This document shows positions 45,832 to 55,362 of a DNA stretch of 64,000 nucleotides, one piece after another. Position 1 is the first letter of the stretch, and each line of letters starts with the position of its first letter. A program made the position numbers and the translations under genes. Where the stretch lies: the NCBI GenBank assembly GCA_030704615.1, contig CM060734.1, forward strand, positions 11,718,001 to 11,782,000, read 5' to 3'. This DNA comes from Takakia lepidozioides (lineage: Eukaryota; Streptophyta; Takakiopsida; Takakiales; Takakiaceae). The notes under the pieces are model-generated. The model worked only from the letters and a program-made list of their open reading frames with translations, searched no databases and was not told the origin of the DNA.

Positions 45832-46210
45832 CTTAGGAGAGTCTGCTTGGTCTTAGCAGGCCGTGTTTCAATCTCTACCCGCTCAGCTGCACCGTGGTGG
45901 TTCTCACAGACCAATCCGACATTACCTGACTACAGACACAAGCAGCACACACAAGAGACAACCACAATCGCAAGGTGTGGCTTTTTCTTAATGTACGATG
46001 TGAAGAAGTTTGTCCATCCTGCAAATGTGGGCCCTCCTGTTAGTACCATGATTTGGTATTCTTCCTGATGCTTGCAAGGTTCTTGGGAGAGTCAGCTTGG
46101 TCTTAGCAGGCCGTATTTCAATCTCTGCTCGCTCAGCTGCACCGTGGTGGTTCTCACTGACCAATCCGACATTACCTGACTATAGACACAAGCAGCACAC
46201 ACAAGAGGTA
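45832..46210 (+). repeat. Direct duplication of a ~130-bp segment
   Basis: 45832-45960 and 46079-46207 are nearly identical (CTTGGTCTTAGCAGGCCGT, then CCTGACTA...AGACACAAGCAGCACAC), separated by about 120 bp of unrelated sequence. Confidence 0.75.
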
Positions 46211-46284
46211 CTCTTGGGTTCATGGTCAGTCAAATCCTCCATGGGTCATGACACAAGGTCGAGGACAATGTGGTGAGGGCACCT

Positions 46285-46610
46285 TTTTCTTCAGCCTATT
46301 TCAGCCTATTTTGCCCTCTCATCAGACTCAGCTCTGAATTTGCATATTGAAGTCTGTAAGTTAGCTCGTTGGGTGGATCTGTGGCGGTTTGGAGTGACTT
46401 TGATGTTACTGCCAATGTAGCAGCAGGAAAGTATCCAAAAACACATAACTGAGATGAGGAGAAGCTTTGGAATGAACACTTTTGGGACCCAGTCAATGGT
46501 AGGACAAAACTTTTAAACAAAAAGGTGAATGCCTGTTGGACTATAGAGAGAAGCAGATGCAATTCAGAATTCTGCAAGTTAGCTGGTTGAGTGAACCTTT
46601 ATGTGTAAGG
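46285..46610. repeat. Single relics of the shared CACTA internal module
   Basis: 46290-46385 is an inverted, diverged unit of the array at 36010-37100 (GCCCTCTCATCAGACTCAGC, then TTAGCTCGTTGGGTGGATCTG). 46500-46605 (GTGAATGCCTGTTGGACTA, then GCAAGTTAGCTGGTTGAGTG) recurs near 47895-47940 and 50735-50765. Confidence 0.65.
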
Positions 46611-46854
46611 TTTAGCTTCTCCTTTCTCAAGCAAGGTTTGGCCAACAAATGTGGATGCAGGATCAATGTCATGAAAGAATGTTAGTGTGTATGTAGTCTT
46701 AGCTAGCAAGTGCCATAAGTTCTGCTGGTCTTATGCTCTGGAGTGTGTTGTGAAGTCTTAGTTTGCACTGGCTTGCGGAGATCTATTGCAAGGTACCATG
46801 GTACAGCAAACGGTCATTTGGAGTTGTTTGGAAATAAACGCATCTGTGTGGCAG

Positions 46855-47864
46855 ATGGTGGCAAGTGATCATGGCATGACAGATGCAGGCAACCATGGTG
46901 GTGCCTCCTATCAGGAGACCGATGCGCTGGCCATGTTTATAGCCAAGACAATGGATACTGGCTCCTCCCTTGACCTGCCTGCAGGGATCCCTGTTTCAAC
47001 TCCTGCTGGAGGGTCCGCTTTTCAGGTTGCCTTCTCTTAACATCTTTTGATGAGGATGGGACTTTGAGGCCACTGTCTCTGGGTTAATGAACTTCTATAT
47101 TTTTGGTGAGGCAACCAGTCTTGAATATTGCAATGCCTTCATTCCCACTTTGAGAATGTATGAAACCAAGAAGAAGCACAAGGTTTTGAATCTAGGGGCA
47201 AAAGGTGTATTAGGAGAAACCAACAACCTATTGAAGTAGCATTAAGTGGCGGTGCTTCCAGCTGAAATTTGAAGGCTCCACATTGAGGAAGTCTTTTTCA
47301 GGTCAAATTGATGTGCAGGTCTTGACACTATATTGGATGGGAGCATCTGGCCATTTTGGGCTGGGAAACAGCAATACTTTGGCGACGGTTGATGTAGCGG
47401 GTGCGTACATTGTAGGTCTCTCTGCCCTTATTATCTTAAGTAGAATTTTTCCAATATTCCTCAAGCCACATGACTCATTCACTATGATGGATAATTGTAT
47501 TCTGAGGTGCTGCATTAATTTCTAAGAGCTTCCCTCCCTTTTGATGAGAAAGAAAGGCTTTTGTTTGCAGGGCTTGTCATCCCATTCAACTGTGCTTTCA
47601 GGGCTGCTGGCGTTCATCATCACCTATGCATCTCTTTTTCTCTTCATGCTGGGAATGCTACTGCTTTCTTGTCCCCTTCCTAAAGCGCTTTCAAAGAAAG
47701 TCGATATTCGAGGGCCAAATGTCTTTGAACAATGGCGCCTTGAGGCACTCACTCTTCCATGCATTTTGCCTATGGCTTTGAACAGGGTGATCTTGGCGGC
47801 ATTCACGGGCATCCTTACTCTCATGCAAAACCATGTATTTGTTTGGAGTTGTCTTCTCCCCCAA
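46855..47864 (+). pseudogene. Captured exons of GPI ethanolamine phosphate transferase 2 (GPI7/PIGG family)
   Basis: Three exon-like blocks with splice signals: 46855-47025 (MVASDHGMTDAGNHGG, then ETDALAMFIAK), 47302-47411 (LTLYWMGASGHFGLGNSN, then LATVDVAGAYI) and 47571-47864 (GLSSHSTVLSGLLAFIITYA, then a membrane-rich tail ending VWSCLLPQ). SDHGM...GNHGG is part of the metal-binding catalytic site of the alkaline-phosphatase-like domain, and the GNSNxLATVD region belongs to the C-terminal membrane part of GPI7/PIGG, which adds ethanolamine phosphate to the second mannose of GPI anchors in the ER. The first two blocks do not join in phase and the long middle of the protein is missing. It is thus an internally deleted genomic fragment with introns retained, not a working gene and not a retrocopy. 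Confidence 0.8.
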
Positions 47865-47884
47865 GTAGGTCTACCTTGGCACAT

Positions 47885-48360
47885 TCAACTTCGCAGATGC
47901 AATTCAGAATTCTGCAAGTTAGCTGGTTGAGTGAACCTTTCATAGTTTGGAGTGACTTTGACATGATACTGCCAATGTGACAACAGGAAAGTATCCAGAA
48001 ACAGGTAACAGAGACGAGGAGCTGTGGAATGCAATGCGTGTGCGAGTTTGGCAGCCCTCCTGGAATATTGCAAAGAGGCCATGTTGACATCATCAAAGCT
48101 GGAATTGTACATTTTGGATGTCATTCTCAACAGTACCCTGGTGGACATGTATGCCAAGGGGCGGGGAGCATTAAGGATGCAAAACGAGTGTTTGACAATA
48201 TGGTTGAACGAAATCTGGTGTCCTGGAATGCGATGATTGCAGGATATGCCCAGCCTGGTTGTGATCTATGGAGGCGGGCTGCAACTGTTGAAAGAAATGC
48301 AAGTGGATGGATTGAAGCTGGACAATATCGCTTTTATATGTGTTCTCTTTGCATGTAGCC
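47885..48360 (+). pseudogene. PPR gene fragment in the CACTA element
   Basis: Plus strand: [13 protein letters not shown] and IIKAGIV near 48030-48110, then [20 protein letters not shown] and [10 protein letters not shown] at 48170-48260, in two or three frames, followed by [20 protein letters not shown]. This is one PLS block of a PPR protein. It is opposite in strand orientation to the fragments at 37100-37970 within the window, but has the same partner module (GTTAGCTGGTTGAGTG) beside it. Confidence 0.75.
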
Positions 48361-48419
48361 ACCATAACATTGTGCATGGCCAGAGGCTTAGTTGTGCTTG
48401 TGCGTTTACCACCCCCCAA

Positions 48420-50680
48420 TGGGGGTGTGGTGATGTGCGCTTCACATTTATGTTTTCTGACCTAGCCTTTGTAGCAACTCCGCCCTTTGTTTTGATTACC
48501 TTTCAATCCGGGTATGAAGTTTTCACACCATTTTGTGAAGTATTGCAGCAACGGTGTGGCCCAACCATTTTCTGAGCCAGTTCTTTGATAAATTATTAAG
48601 TCCTCTCTATACTGACTGTTTTGCAGATCGTGCTATTCTGTCATGGCAGTGAGCTCGTGGTATGTTCCCCTATAGGTCTGAATCATTCCTATCTGGTTCT
48701 TATTACTTGCTGACAGTTTACAGCTTTTATTTATTTTTCCATGTTTGGGTAAGGCAATAACCTCTCTCGCTGTCGTTTGCGTGTAGGTAGTTGGTATGCC
48801 AGGTGGTGTGTGACCAGTGGGAAGTAGTGTGCCTGGCATCTGGGTAAGAGGGTTTTTGACACATTGCATTATTGGGGCCAGATGTTGGGTGTCTAAGATT
48901 CATCGTGTGGCAGGTATGTTTTACTTTGATTTGGGCAGTGGGCTGTAGGTGTGGTAGCTTGTATGATACTGTTCATGGGGCCGAGTGGAGTGCTCCCCAT
49001 GACTTGATTTTTAGTGGAGTACAGATTATCTATGCCTACGTATTTATTATTGGTTTGTGATTGGAAGGGTCTAGATCATTGGGTGTTGATGAGTGTAGAG
49101 TTGTTTATGGCAATTCTGGCCTGCCCCCTCCCCTTCAACCACTCCACATTTTTGGTTTTGTGGTGATTGATTTTTAGCTCTGATATACTATGCTGATTGT
49201 TTGGGTTATAGCCCTGCAGCTTCTTTGGCTTCTTCTGATTAGGTCTGTTTCAAACAGTCTCGCGGGGGCCACTCCTTAACAGTTTGGTAGACACGCACGA
49301 TAAAGGGTATTTTCCTAGGGGGTATTAATTTAATTATTTGGTTTTGTCTCCACCTTATAATTATATAATTTTCTAATATACAACATTTTTTAGTAGGTTA
49401 TTTTTTTAATATTCAGCAGCAACCATGAATATTTGATATGCTATATTAATATAAAAATAAATAAAATAAAATGTTACAAAGCAAAAACTTGTGTTTTACA
49501 TTCCCATGCAAACTTGCATTTTACATTTCATTACTTACTCATCTAGAGTATCACTATGATCGACATCAGCAAGGGTATATACATTCTGACCTCTATCGTA
49601 AGTCAGAGTTACTGAGCTAATAATTGAATCAATATCTATCCATTTACTATCGGTGACATCGTACTTGAACTTCAGATGCCGTCTAGACTTAGAGAAGTAA
49701 TTTAATAGTACCATGATATTGGTAGATGGTTTGTTGAAGAGATCTATTGGCTAACGGGAGATCCCCCATTAGTGCCCACCTAAGTAATCAAATAGCTTAA
49801 CCCTAGCTTTGCCCACACTTTGCAGTGTAAGTAGGATCATTCTATGGTCAATGAACAATCAGCTAATTAACTACAAAGGGGTTTTTGCCCCTTTCTTTTC
49901 ACACTACACATCCATACATTGCTTGACACGTGTCATCCAAAAATACCTTCACCCTATGAGTAATTCTAAATAAAATGTAATTGGAGCCTTTAACCTCTAC
50001 CCTATATTTAGATAAATGCTCCCGCCTATATTTCTCATACCCTATATTACTTTGAAAAATGTTCTAATTTTTACTTGTAGAGAATAAATGACACCCTATA
50101 TTTTTTTTTGCACGTTAGGTGGTCATTTTTAGAAGTGGACCCCCCAAGCAAACAGTGCATTAAGTAGTGTGGTTTTCCTGCATTTGGTGTCTACAGGTTG
50201 AGGGGTGTCCCTTACTTTCTTTTTTTTGGGTGAACAACCTGTTGGGTTAGGATTTTGATGAATTTTGTAGGGGCTGTTATTCCATAGATGTATGCAGGTG
50301 TTGCCTCTTCGCTGAGTACATCTTGGTAATTGGGGAGAGGGGATGGTGCAAGAATTTTTTTGGAACAATATAATTGATTATTCTTTCATATGTTCCTTCG
50401 ACATTACCTATTCGGGCCTTGGAGGTGGTAGTTGCAAGTATCCTGGCTCGGTGCGTTTCATGTTCTGGCGTGGGGGCATGGTGGGAGGGGCCCCACAGTG
50501 GCGAGTTTTTTAATGGTTAGTATGTGACTGGGCTGCTTGGGTGGCTTCAATCTTGGGGGCAGCTGGGCTGCGAGCCTGTTATGACTGCTCTTGTGTCCAT
50601 TGGGGTCTAGGTATGTGGATTAGGTACTGAATGCTAGCATGCACGGTAGGCTCAGCTAATGAAGGCACCTTCTTCAATAC
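48420..50680. other. CACTA interior, no gene recognised
   Basis: Mixed sequence; 49230-50120 is AT-rich. Short frames have no family features. Some of it may be intron or intergenic DNA captured with the gene fragments. Confidence 0.4.
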
Positions 50681-50689
50681 ATTTCATCC

Positions 50690-51270
50690 TGTTTTTCCCT
50701 CTTATCAGTATCGGCCCTACATTTTCATGTTGAATTCTGCAAGTTAGCTGGTTGAGTGAACCTTTGATAGTTTGGAGTGGCTCAGACATGATACTGCCAA
50801 TGTGACAACATGAAAGTATCCAGAAATAGGTAACAGAGACGAGGAGAAGCTGTGGAATGAATACTTTTCTGACCCCAGTCAAGGGACAATCGAGGCAAAA
50901 AGGTGAATGCCTGTTGGATTACAGAGAATAGCAGACGCAATTCAGCATAGGAACTAGTGTGATAAACTGAGTTTGGTGTTTCCTAGAACAAATCTAGGTT
51001 GTCATTGTCAGATGCTAGCAGCAAGGCAAGGATGAATGCATGATTTGTCCAATGGCATGGATAGCTGAAGGAGTAGGGATAGAGTGTGGGTCCAGAGAGT
51101 AGCAAATGCAATTGAGCATAGGAACTAGTGTGACAAGTTGAGTTGGGTGTTTCCTAGAACAAATCTAGGCTGTCATTGTTAGTTGCTAGCAGCAAGGCAA
51201 GGATGTATGCATGATTTTTGCAGAGGCATGGATAGCTGAAGGAGCAGGGGTAGAGTGTGGGCACAGATTC
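50690..51270. repeat. Shared CACTA module with an internal ~170-bp duplication
   Basis: CATAGGAACTAGTGTGA...CCTAGAACAAATCTAGG...GCTAGCAGCAAGGCAAGGATG occurs at about 50945-51095 and again at about 51117-51264. The same module, inverted, is in the CACTA element at 18078 (about 19190-19345). 50690-50900 also matches 19370-19430 inverted (ACTTTTCTGACCCCAGTCA). Confidence 0.8.
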
Positions 51271-51730
51271 ATCCAAGAGGGCCAGATTTCCAAGCACAAG
51301 ATTACCTATGATTCCTTGTGGATCAATAGCTACAAGAAACCTGCATGGGTAGATGGTCAACGAAAGGCAGCAGCTGCAGCGGCACAGTTAATAAAAATCA
51401 GGCACCTCAACCATGACCACAGCTTCTGGAAGAGGATCAAGAGAGGGAGTCCACAATGCCTCTTCTGGCCCTTGCTCTTAGTCTTTAGTGCTCTCTCTTT
51501 GCTTAGTTTTTAGTACTTCTCTTGCAGCTTTTTGCTGCTGGTCTTGAAGCAGTGCCTTCCTAGTCAACCTCTATGGCACCTCTATGGCACCGGGTTTGAG
51601 GTTATTTTTTTCCTATGTACTTCTCGTCCCCCTTTATATAATAAAATTTCCAGGGCCTCTGTCCCTGTTCATTATATATGTATATATATATGACTTCTAC
51701 CATAGTCATAATAATGACTGCATCTATTTT
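51270..51730 (+). other. Interior segment, no gene recognised
   Basis: A plus-strand frame ending at 51513 is open and has an alanine run (about 51367-51390) and a hydrophobic end; I recognise no family. An AT-rich TATATATG stretch follows near 51675. Confidence 0.3.
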
Positions 51731-51739
51731 CACTCTCCA

Positions 51740-52139
51740 ATAGTAATGCACCACGTGGCAGAAATACAAATGTGTAGAAATACATAATAAAATACATACG
51801 CGCCACGTGTTGCAACCGGATTAGCACGCCCATAGTCATAGTTCACAGTCATGGAGAGCGAACACTTTGCCACGTGTCATTTTCTGTATCGAGCACGTGT
51901 CACTCTTGCACAGCCGCTGACATGGACTACACTATCCGTTCAGTCATTTAGTAAAGCCAGCGTGTATGACTACCCCCACAGCTGCTAAGGCGCCACGTCA
52001 CAGCCAGCTTGGAGAGTCATATCTGTCATGTCACCTGACTAGGCTTTTACGTCTTCAGAGTCAGGAAGTCGTAAATGGCTCCCATAACTGCATTTGCAGT
52101 CATAACACAGAGACGTAAAAGCCGCAATCTATTGTAGTG
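51740..52139. repeat. CACGTG-rich right subterminal region of the 7.2-kb CACTA element
   Basis: ACCACGTGGCAG, CGCCACGTGTTG, TGCCACGTGTCAT, AGCACGTGTCAC and GCGCCACGTCAC occur within about 240 bp, followed by several GACTGCAAATG/GTCGTAAATG-type words up to the terminus. They are likely transposase-binding repeats; the motif is also the plant G-box. Confidence 0.55.
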
Positions 52140-52142
52140 CTG
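52140..52142. repeat. Target-site duplication ctg, right copy
   Basis: CTG directly after ATTGTAGTG; matches 44921-44923. Confidence 0.85.
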
Positions 52143-53400
52143 GGAGAAGGGGGAATGCAGCGAGGGAAATGAATGCAGGGCCGATCTTTCAGAGCGACGA
52201 AGCATATTCACGAATCCGGCAAGCCCACTCTCCCAAAAATCCACTGTCAGAGTGTTAATGAACCTTGTCTCCGGAATGCGGTCCCTGGCCTTTGCGCAAT
52301 AACTGCCAACGGTATGCAGTCAGAAGGCTGTAGACCTGTGCAGGTGTGCTGCGCAACCAATAATTGCGGCATCTGACGAAAAGCGTGGGGGGCGAGCGTG
52401 CAAGCACCTTCCCCATGGACAGAGGGAATTGACAGAGTTGGCATTCCAGTGGGTCTGATTGCAAGCTTGAGTGCTAGACCCTTGCAGCCAAAAGTCAACA
52501 TTCAACAAAATGCAACATTGCACAAAAAGTGGAACTTTGGTTCAAAGAAAATATTTTTATTAATAATGAATTGTGACAAGTATGCATGCCCTCACAAGCC
52601 GAGGTAAGTCAAAAGTATGCATGCGATCCATGCTCAGGTAAGTTGGGAATTTGCTCCCGTGTTGCACTGTTGTCACCAAGAAGCTGGAACCTCGATTGGC
52701 CTCTCAACAAGCTCATGACTGACAGAGTGTCGGTAGGTGAAGACAATGGATGCAGCCTGCTCCCCTTTGGTGTAGTGGACAACGATGTCATGTCCTCCGA
52801 TATATGCACCATCGTAAATGGAGATCTTTGTTGTGGAGACTCTATGTCCATAGGACTCATCCTCGTAGCTTATGAGAATGGCCCCATAGACTGTTTGCGA
52901 TGGAATCCTCTCAGGCATGTACGTACACCCAATGCAATCCTCGTAGTCTACTAGCAACACCTCCAATGATACAGGAAGGCCATGTGGCTTTTGGGGATGT
53001 TCCATGCAGGCGGATACTGCAGATCAACGATTCGCAGGCACCAAAGCCGCGCAAGCCCGTCCCCGCGAGGCTGATCGTGGAAGCCAGGAAGGTACTCAAG
53101 AGCGGACAGGTGGACCCGCCTCTGCTGAGAGTGGTCTATCCAATCCTGCAGGAATATGAAAATGTCCCCTGACTTGGGCGAGAAGTCCCACAGGGTGAGA
53201 TGCTTGTTGGGGGGCAACATACAAAAGGTAAAAAAAAATTTGCAATCACAACGCCGATCAATCTTTTGCGCCTCCCCACATCAAAGATCCAGCCGCAAAA
53301 ATGAAACCCCTCCCACAGCAAGCACAACATGACGCACCCTAATGCCATAACTGCTACCCCTCCCATCTCGAAACATTCCCCCTTGAGTACTATTCGCAAT
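52143..53400 (-). mobile_element. Upstream part of the Mutator-like element, right of the CACTA insertion
   Basis: Minus-strand frames are protein-like: 53220-52951 (HLTLWDFSPKSGDIFIFLQD) and, after a frame change near 52990, 53005-52673 (VSLEVLLVDYEDCIGC, then YIGGHDIVVHYTKGEQ). I do not recognise this protein; it is collinear with the transposase frames left of the insertion and probably belongs to the same element, as an accessory or N-terminal frame. Several stops lie between 52673 and 52142. The outer terminus of the element was not located. Confidence 0.4.
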
Positions 53401-54780
53401 GGCAGTATTGCTCCACCAGCTATCGTGACTGGTATGGTATCAATTTGGGTATATTTGGAACCCTAAACCCTAAGTTCTACACACACCTTGGGTATAGGCT
53501 ACACGACACACCAGCCGGGTTGGTTCTGGCATACCCTTACCTATACCTTGCACATACCCCGGCCGACTGGCACATACCAGTACAACACTGGTTCAAACCC
53601 AAGTTCTTATCACGCAGGTTCTACCAGTAGTTAGGTTTTGAGAAAGACGGTGGATAATCACCGCGTGGTCCTGGATGATAATTGAAGCCTAACTAATTAC
53701 ATGGGAGCGAAGAAAATTGTCGAGGAACACATTATCTTCACATTCACCCATACCGCACGGTCGACAATACACAAGTTGCAACAGTAAAGCTTAGGCGATT
53801 AATTGTTACACTTAGAGACTGGAACTCGCAATAGGCTAAAGCGAATCAAAAATATTGTACCCAAACTGCTAAGGAGTGAAAAATATACCTGGAGCTCCTC
53901 AGGTTGTCCGATCAGACATCCTAGCAAAAATGTGAAGGAGAGTTCGACGAGGAGAGACATCTCCGCTGCCAATACACGGGTTTAGTTGAGCTTCTCACAG
54001 ATCCTAAGAGATGATAGCATTCAAACACCATAACAACGACTCTATGTGAGCACGTCTCTCTCTCTCTCTCTCTTCTGCATCGCCTGGAACAACCTTCCTA
54101 GCGGTACTTTCATCAAACATACTCTAAATCGCGATCGGTAGAGTAAACAGGGACGAAGCCCGTTGACTCGGGGCAGCAACGGGATTCATCCATCCAAAAT
54201 TGACCCTGGGATCGCTATTTAACCCTCCAGGATTAGCAAACTCGCCCTTATAAATAATCGGGGTTGGTCATGCATGCGGTTAGGGACCCGACAAAGCATG
54301 GGGCCCTTCGCCCACATGCAACGCATTATTGCCACGGCCAGCGCCCCCTACCCCCATATCCTGGAACCCGGCCTGCCCGGGTTTTTACGTGTTTAACTAT
54401 TTACTCAACCCAAATAATGTCCACATTAGGAAATTCTCGAAAACAAAGTAAAACTAGCCACGTCTAATAATAAAGTCCACCTGCCACGTGGAAAGGCCTC
54501 CGACATATATGACTCTGGGTCACGTTCGGCCACGTGTCTGGGTACCTAAACCCGCCCGCCCTACACTAGTTAACTACCCACACCTACTAACTATCCAGCT
54601 GATGAGTACCTTAACTAAACATTGAGTTAGATACTAACTAGTGGTGAGGGGGTGGTCCTGGGCTCAAATCCGTAGAGCCGATTATCGTACCGTTGAATTA
54701 AGAGGCAAGAGAGCCGTTTGTTGTGGGCAGTGCAACGGACACAGAGAGAAAGGAAGGGTAAAGCGTGCGAGAGTTTGAAA
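53401..54780. other. Intergenic, no gene recognised
   Basis: Contains two telomere-like units (AACCCTAAACCCTAAG near 53460) and a CT microsatellite near 54055-54075. No conserved frame on either strand. Confidence 0.4.
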
Positions 54781-55159
54781 TGGCGTCATGTGGGCTTCAC
54801 ATGGAGTGTCAGGAGCGAGGACGACGAAGTGATATCGGTAGAGCATTTCCAGCGTTGTTTTGGGTGATTCAAGGCTAGGCTAGACGGAGCTTTAGTGAGG
54901 TGAGAGAAGCATGAATCATGATGACAGTAATGGGCGAGGCAAAGTAATGGTGGGAGGCAGACATGACAGTTTACAGACCAGCTGTTCCAGTTCGCTGGTC
55001 TCCTCATAAATACTGGAGAACTGACTCCACCAGGGCTGTCTAAATCTCTTCGTCTTGTGCTTTGAGCTCTGACTGCACGCAGTCCTCCATCTCTACGTTG
55101 TGTCCTTGATGACTCTGGACAGCTTTTCACAATAGTTCATAGTTCAACCTCTTTTGGAT

Positions 55160-55240
55160 TACCTCCGTCGTTGGAGTAACTGCTCCTCTCCCCCCTCTCT
55201 CTCTCCCTCTCTTGTAGGAGTACTCTCGCTCTCTCGTGAG
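55160..55240 (+). promoter_or_regulatory. Pyrimidine-rich patch upstream of the RGF-like gene
   Basis: A long CT-rich stretch (CTCTCCCCCCTCTCTCTCTC and beyond) 120-200 bp before the chosen ATG. Such Y-patches are common in plant core promoters and leaders. No clear TATA box was placed. Confidence 0.35.
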
Positions 55241-55362
55241 CTTCCCTCTGCCCTTCCCGTGGACGTTACAGCGCATGATGTCGTTTATGCTCAAAGGCGC
55301 ACTTTAAGTATCTTTTCTCGTGGCGAGTGTCGCTGCGTAGCCATGCTGGGCAAGTCGTGAGA

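Larger units (their letters stand above)
44924..52139. mobile_element. Complete 7216-bp CACTA element carrying GPI7/PIGG and PPR fragments, nested in the Mutator-like element
   Basis: The left terminus CACTACAACAAATTGCGG and the reverse complement of the right terminus, CACTACAATAGATTGCGG, agree over 22 bp with two mismatches, and CTG duplications flank the pair. Both ends continue with words such as TTTGCAGTC, GTCATAAC and GACGTAAAA. There is no transposase frame inside. The cargo includes exon-intron pieces of a GPI-anchor biosynthesis gene (46855-47864), a PPR fragment (48010-48360), a SINE-like head (about 45385), and modules shared with the two other CACTA elements. It behaves like a gene-capturing non-autonomous element. 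Confidence 0.9.

Noticed and set aside
53455-53475. Interstitial telomere repeat array
   Set aside because: Only two CCCTAAA-like units; too short to call.
54786-55130. 114-codon minus-strand frame upstream of the RGF-like gene
   Set aside because: Low-complexity, no conserved motif, and it lies in the likely promoter of the opposite-strand gene.
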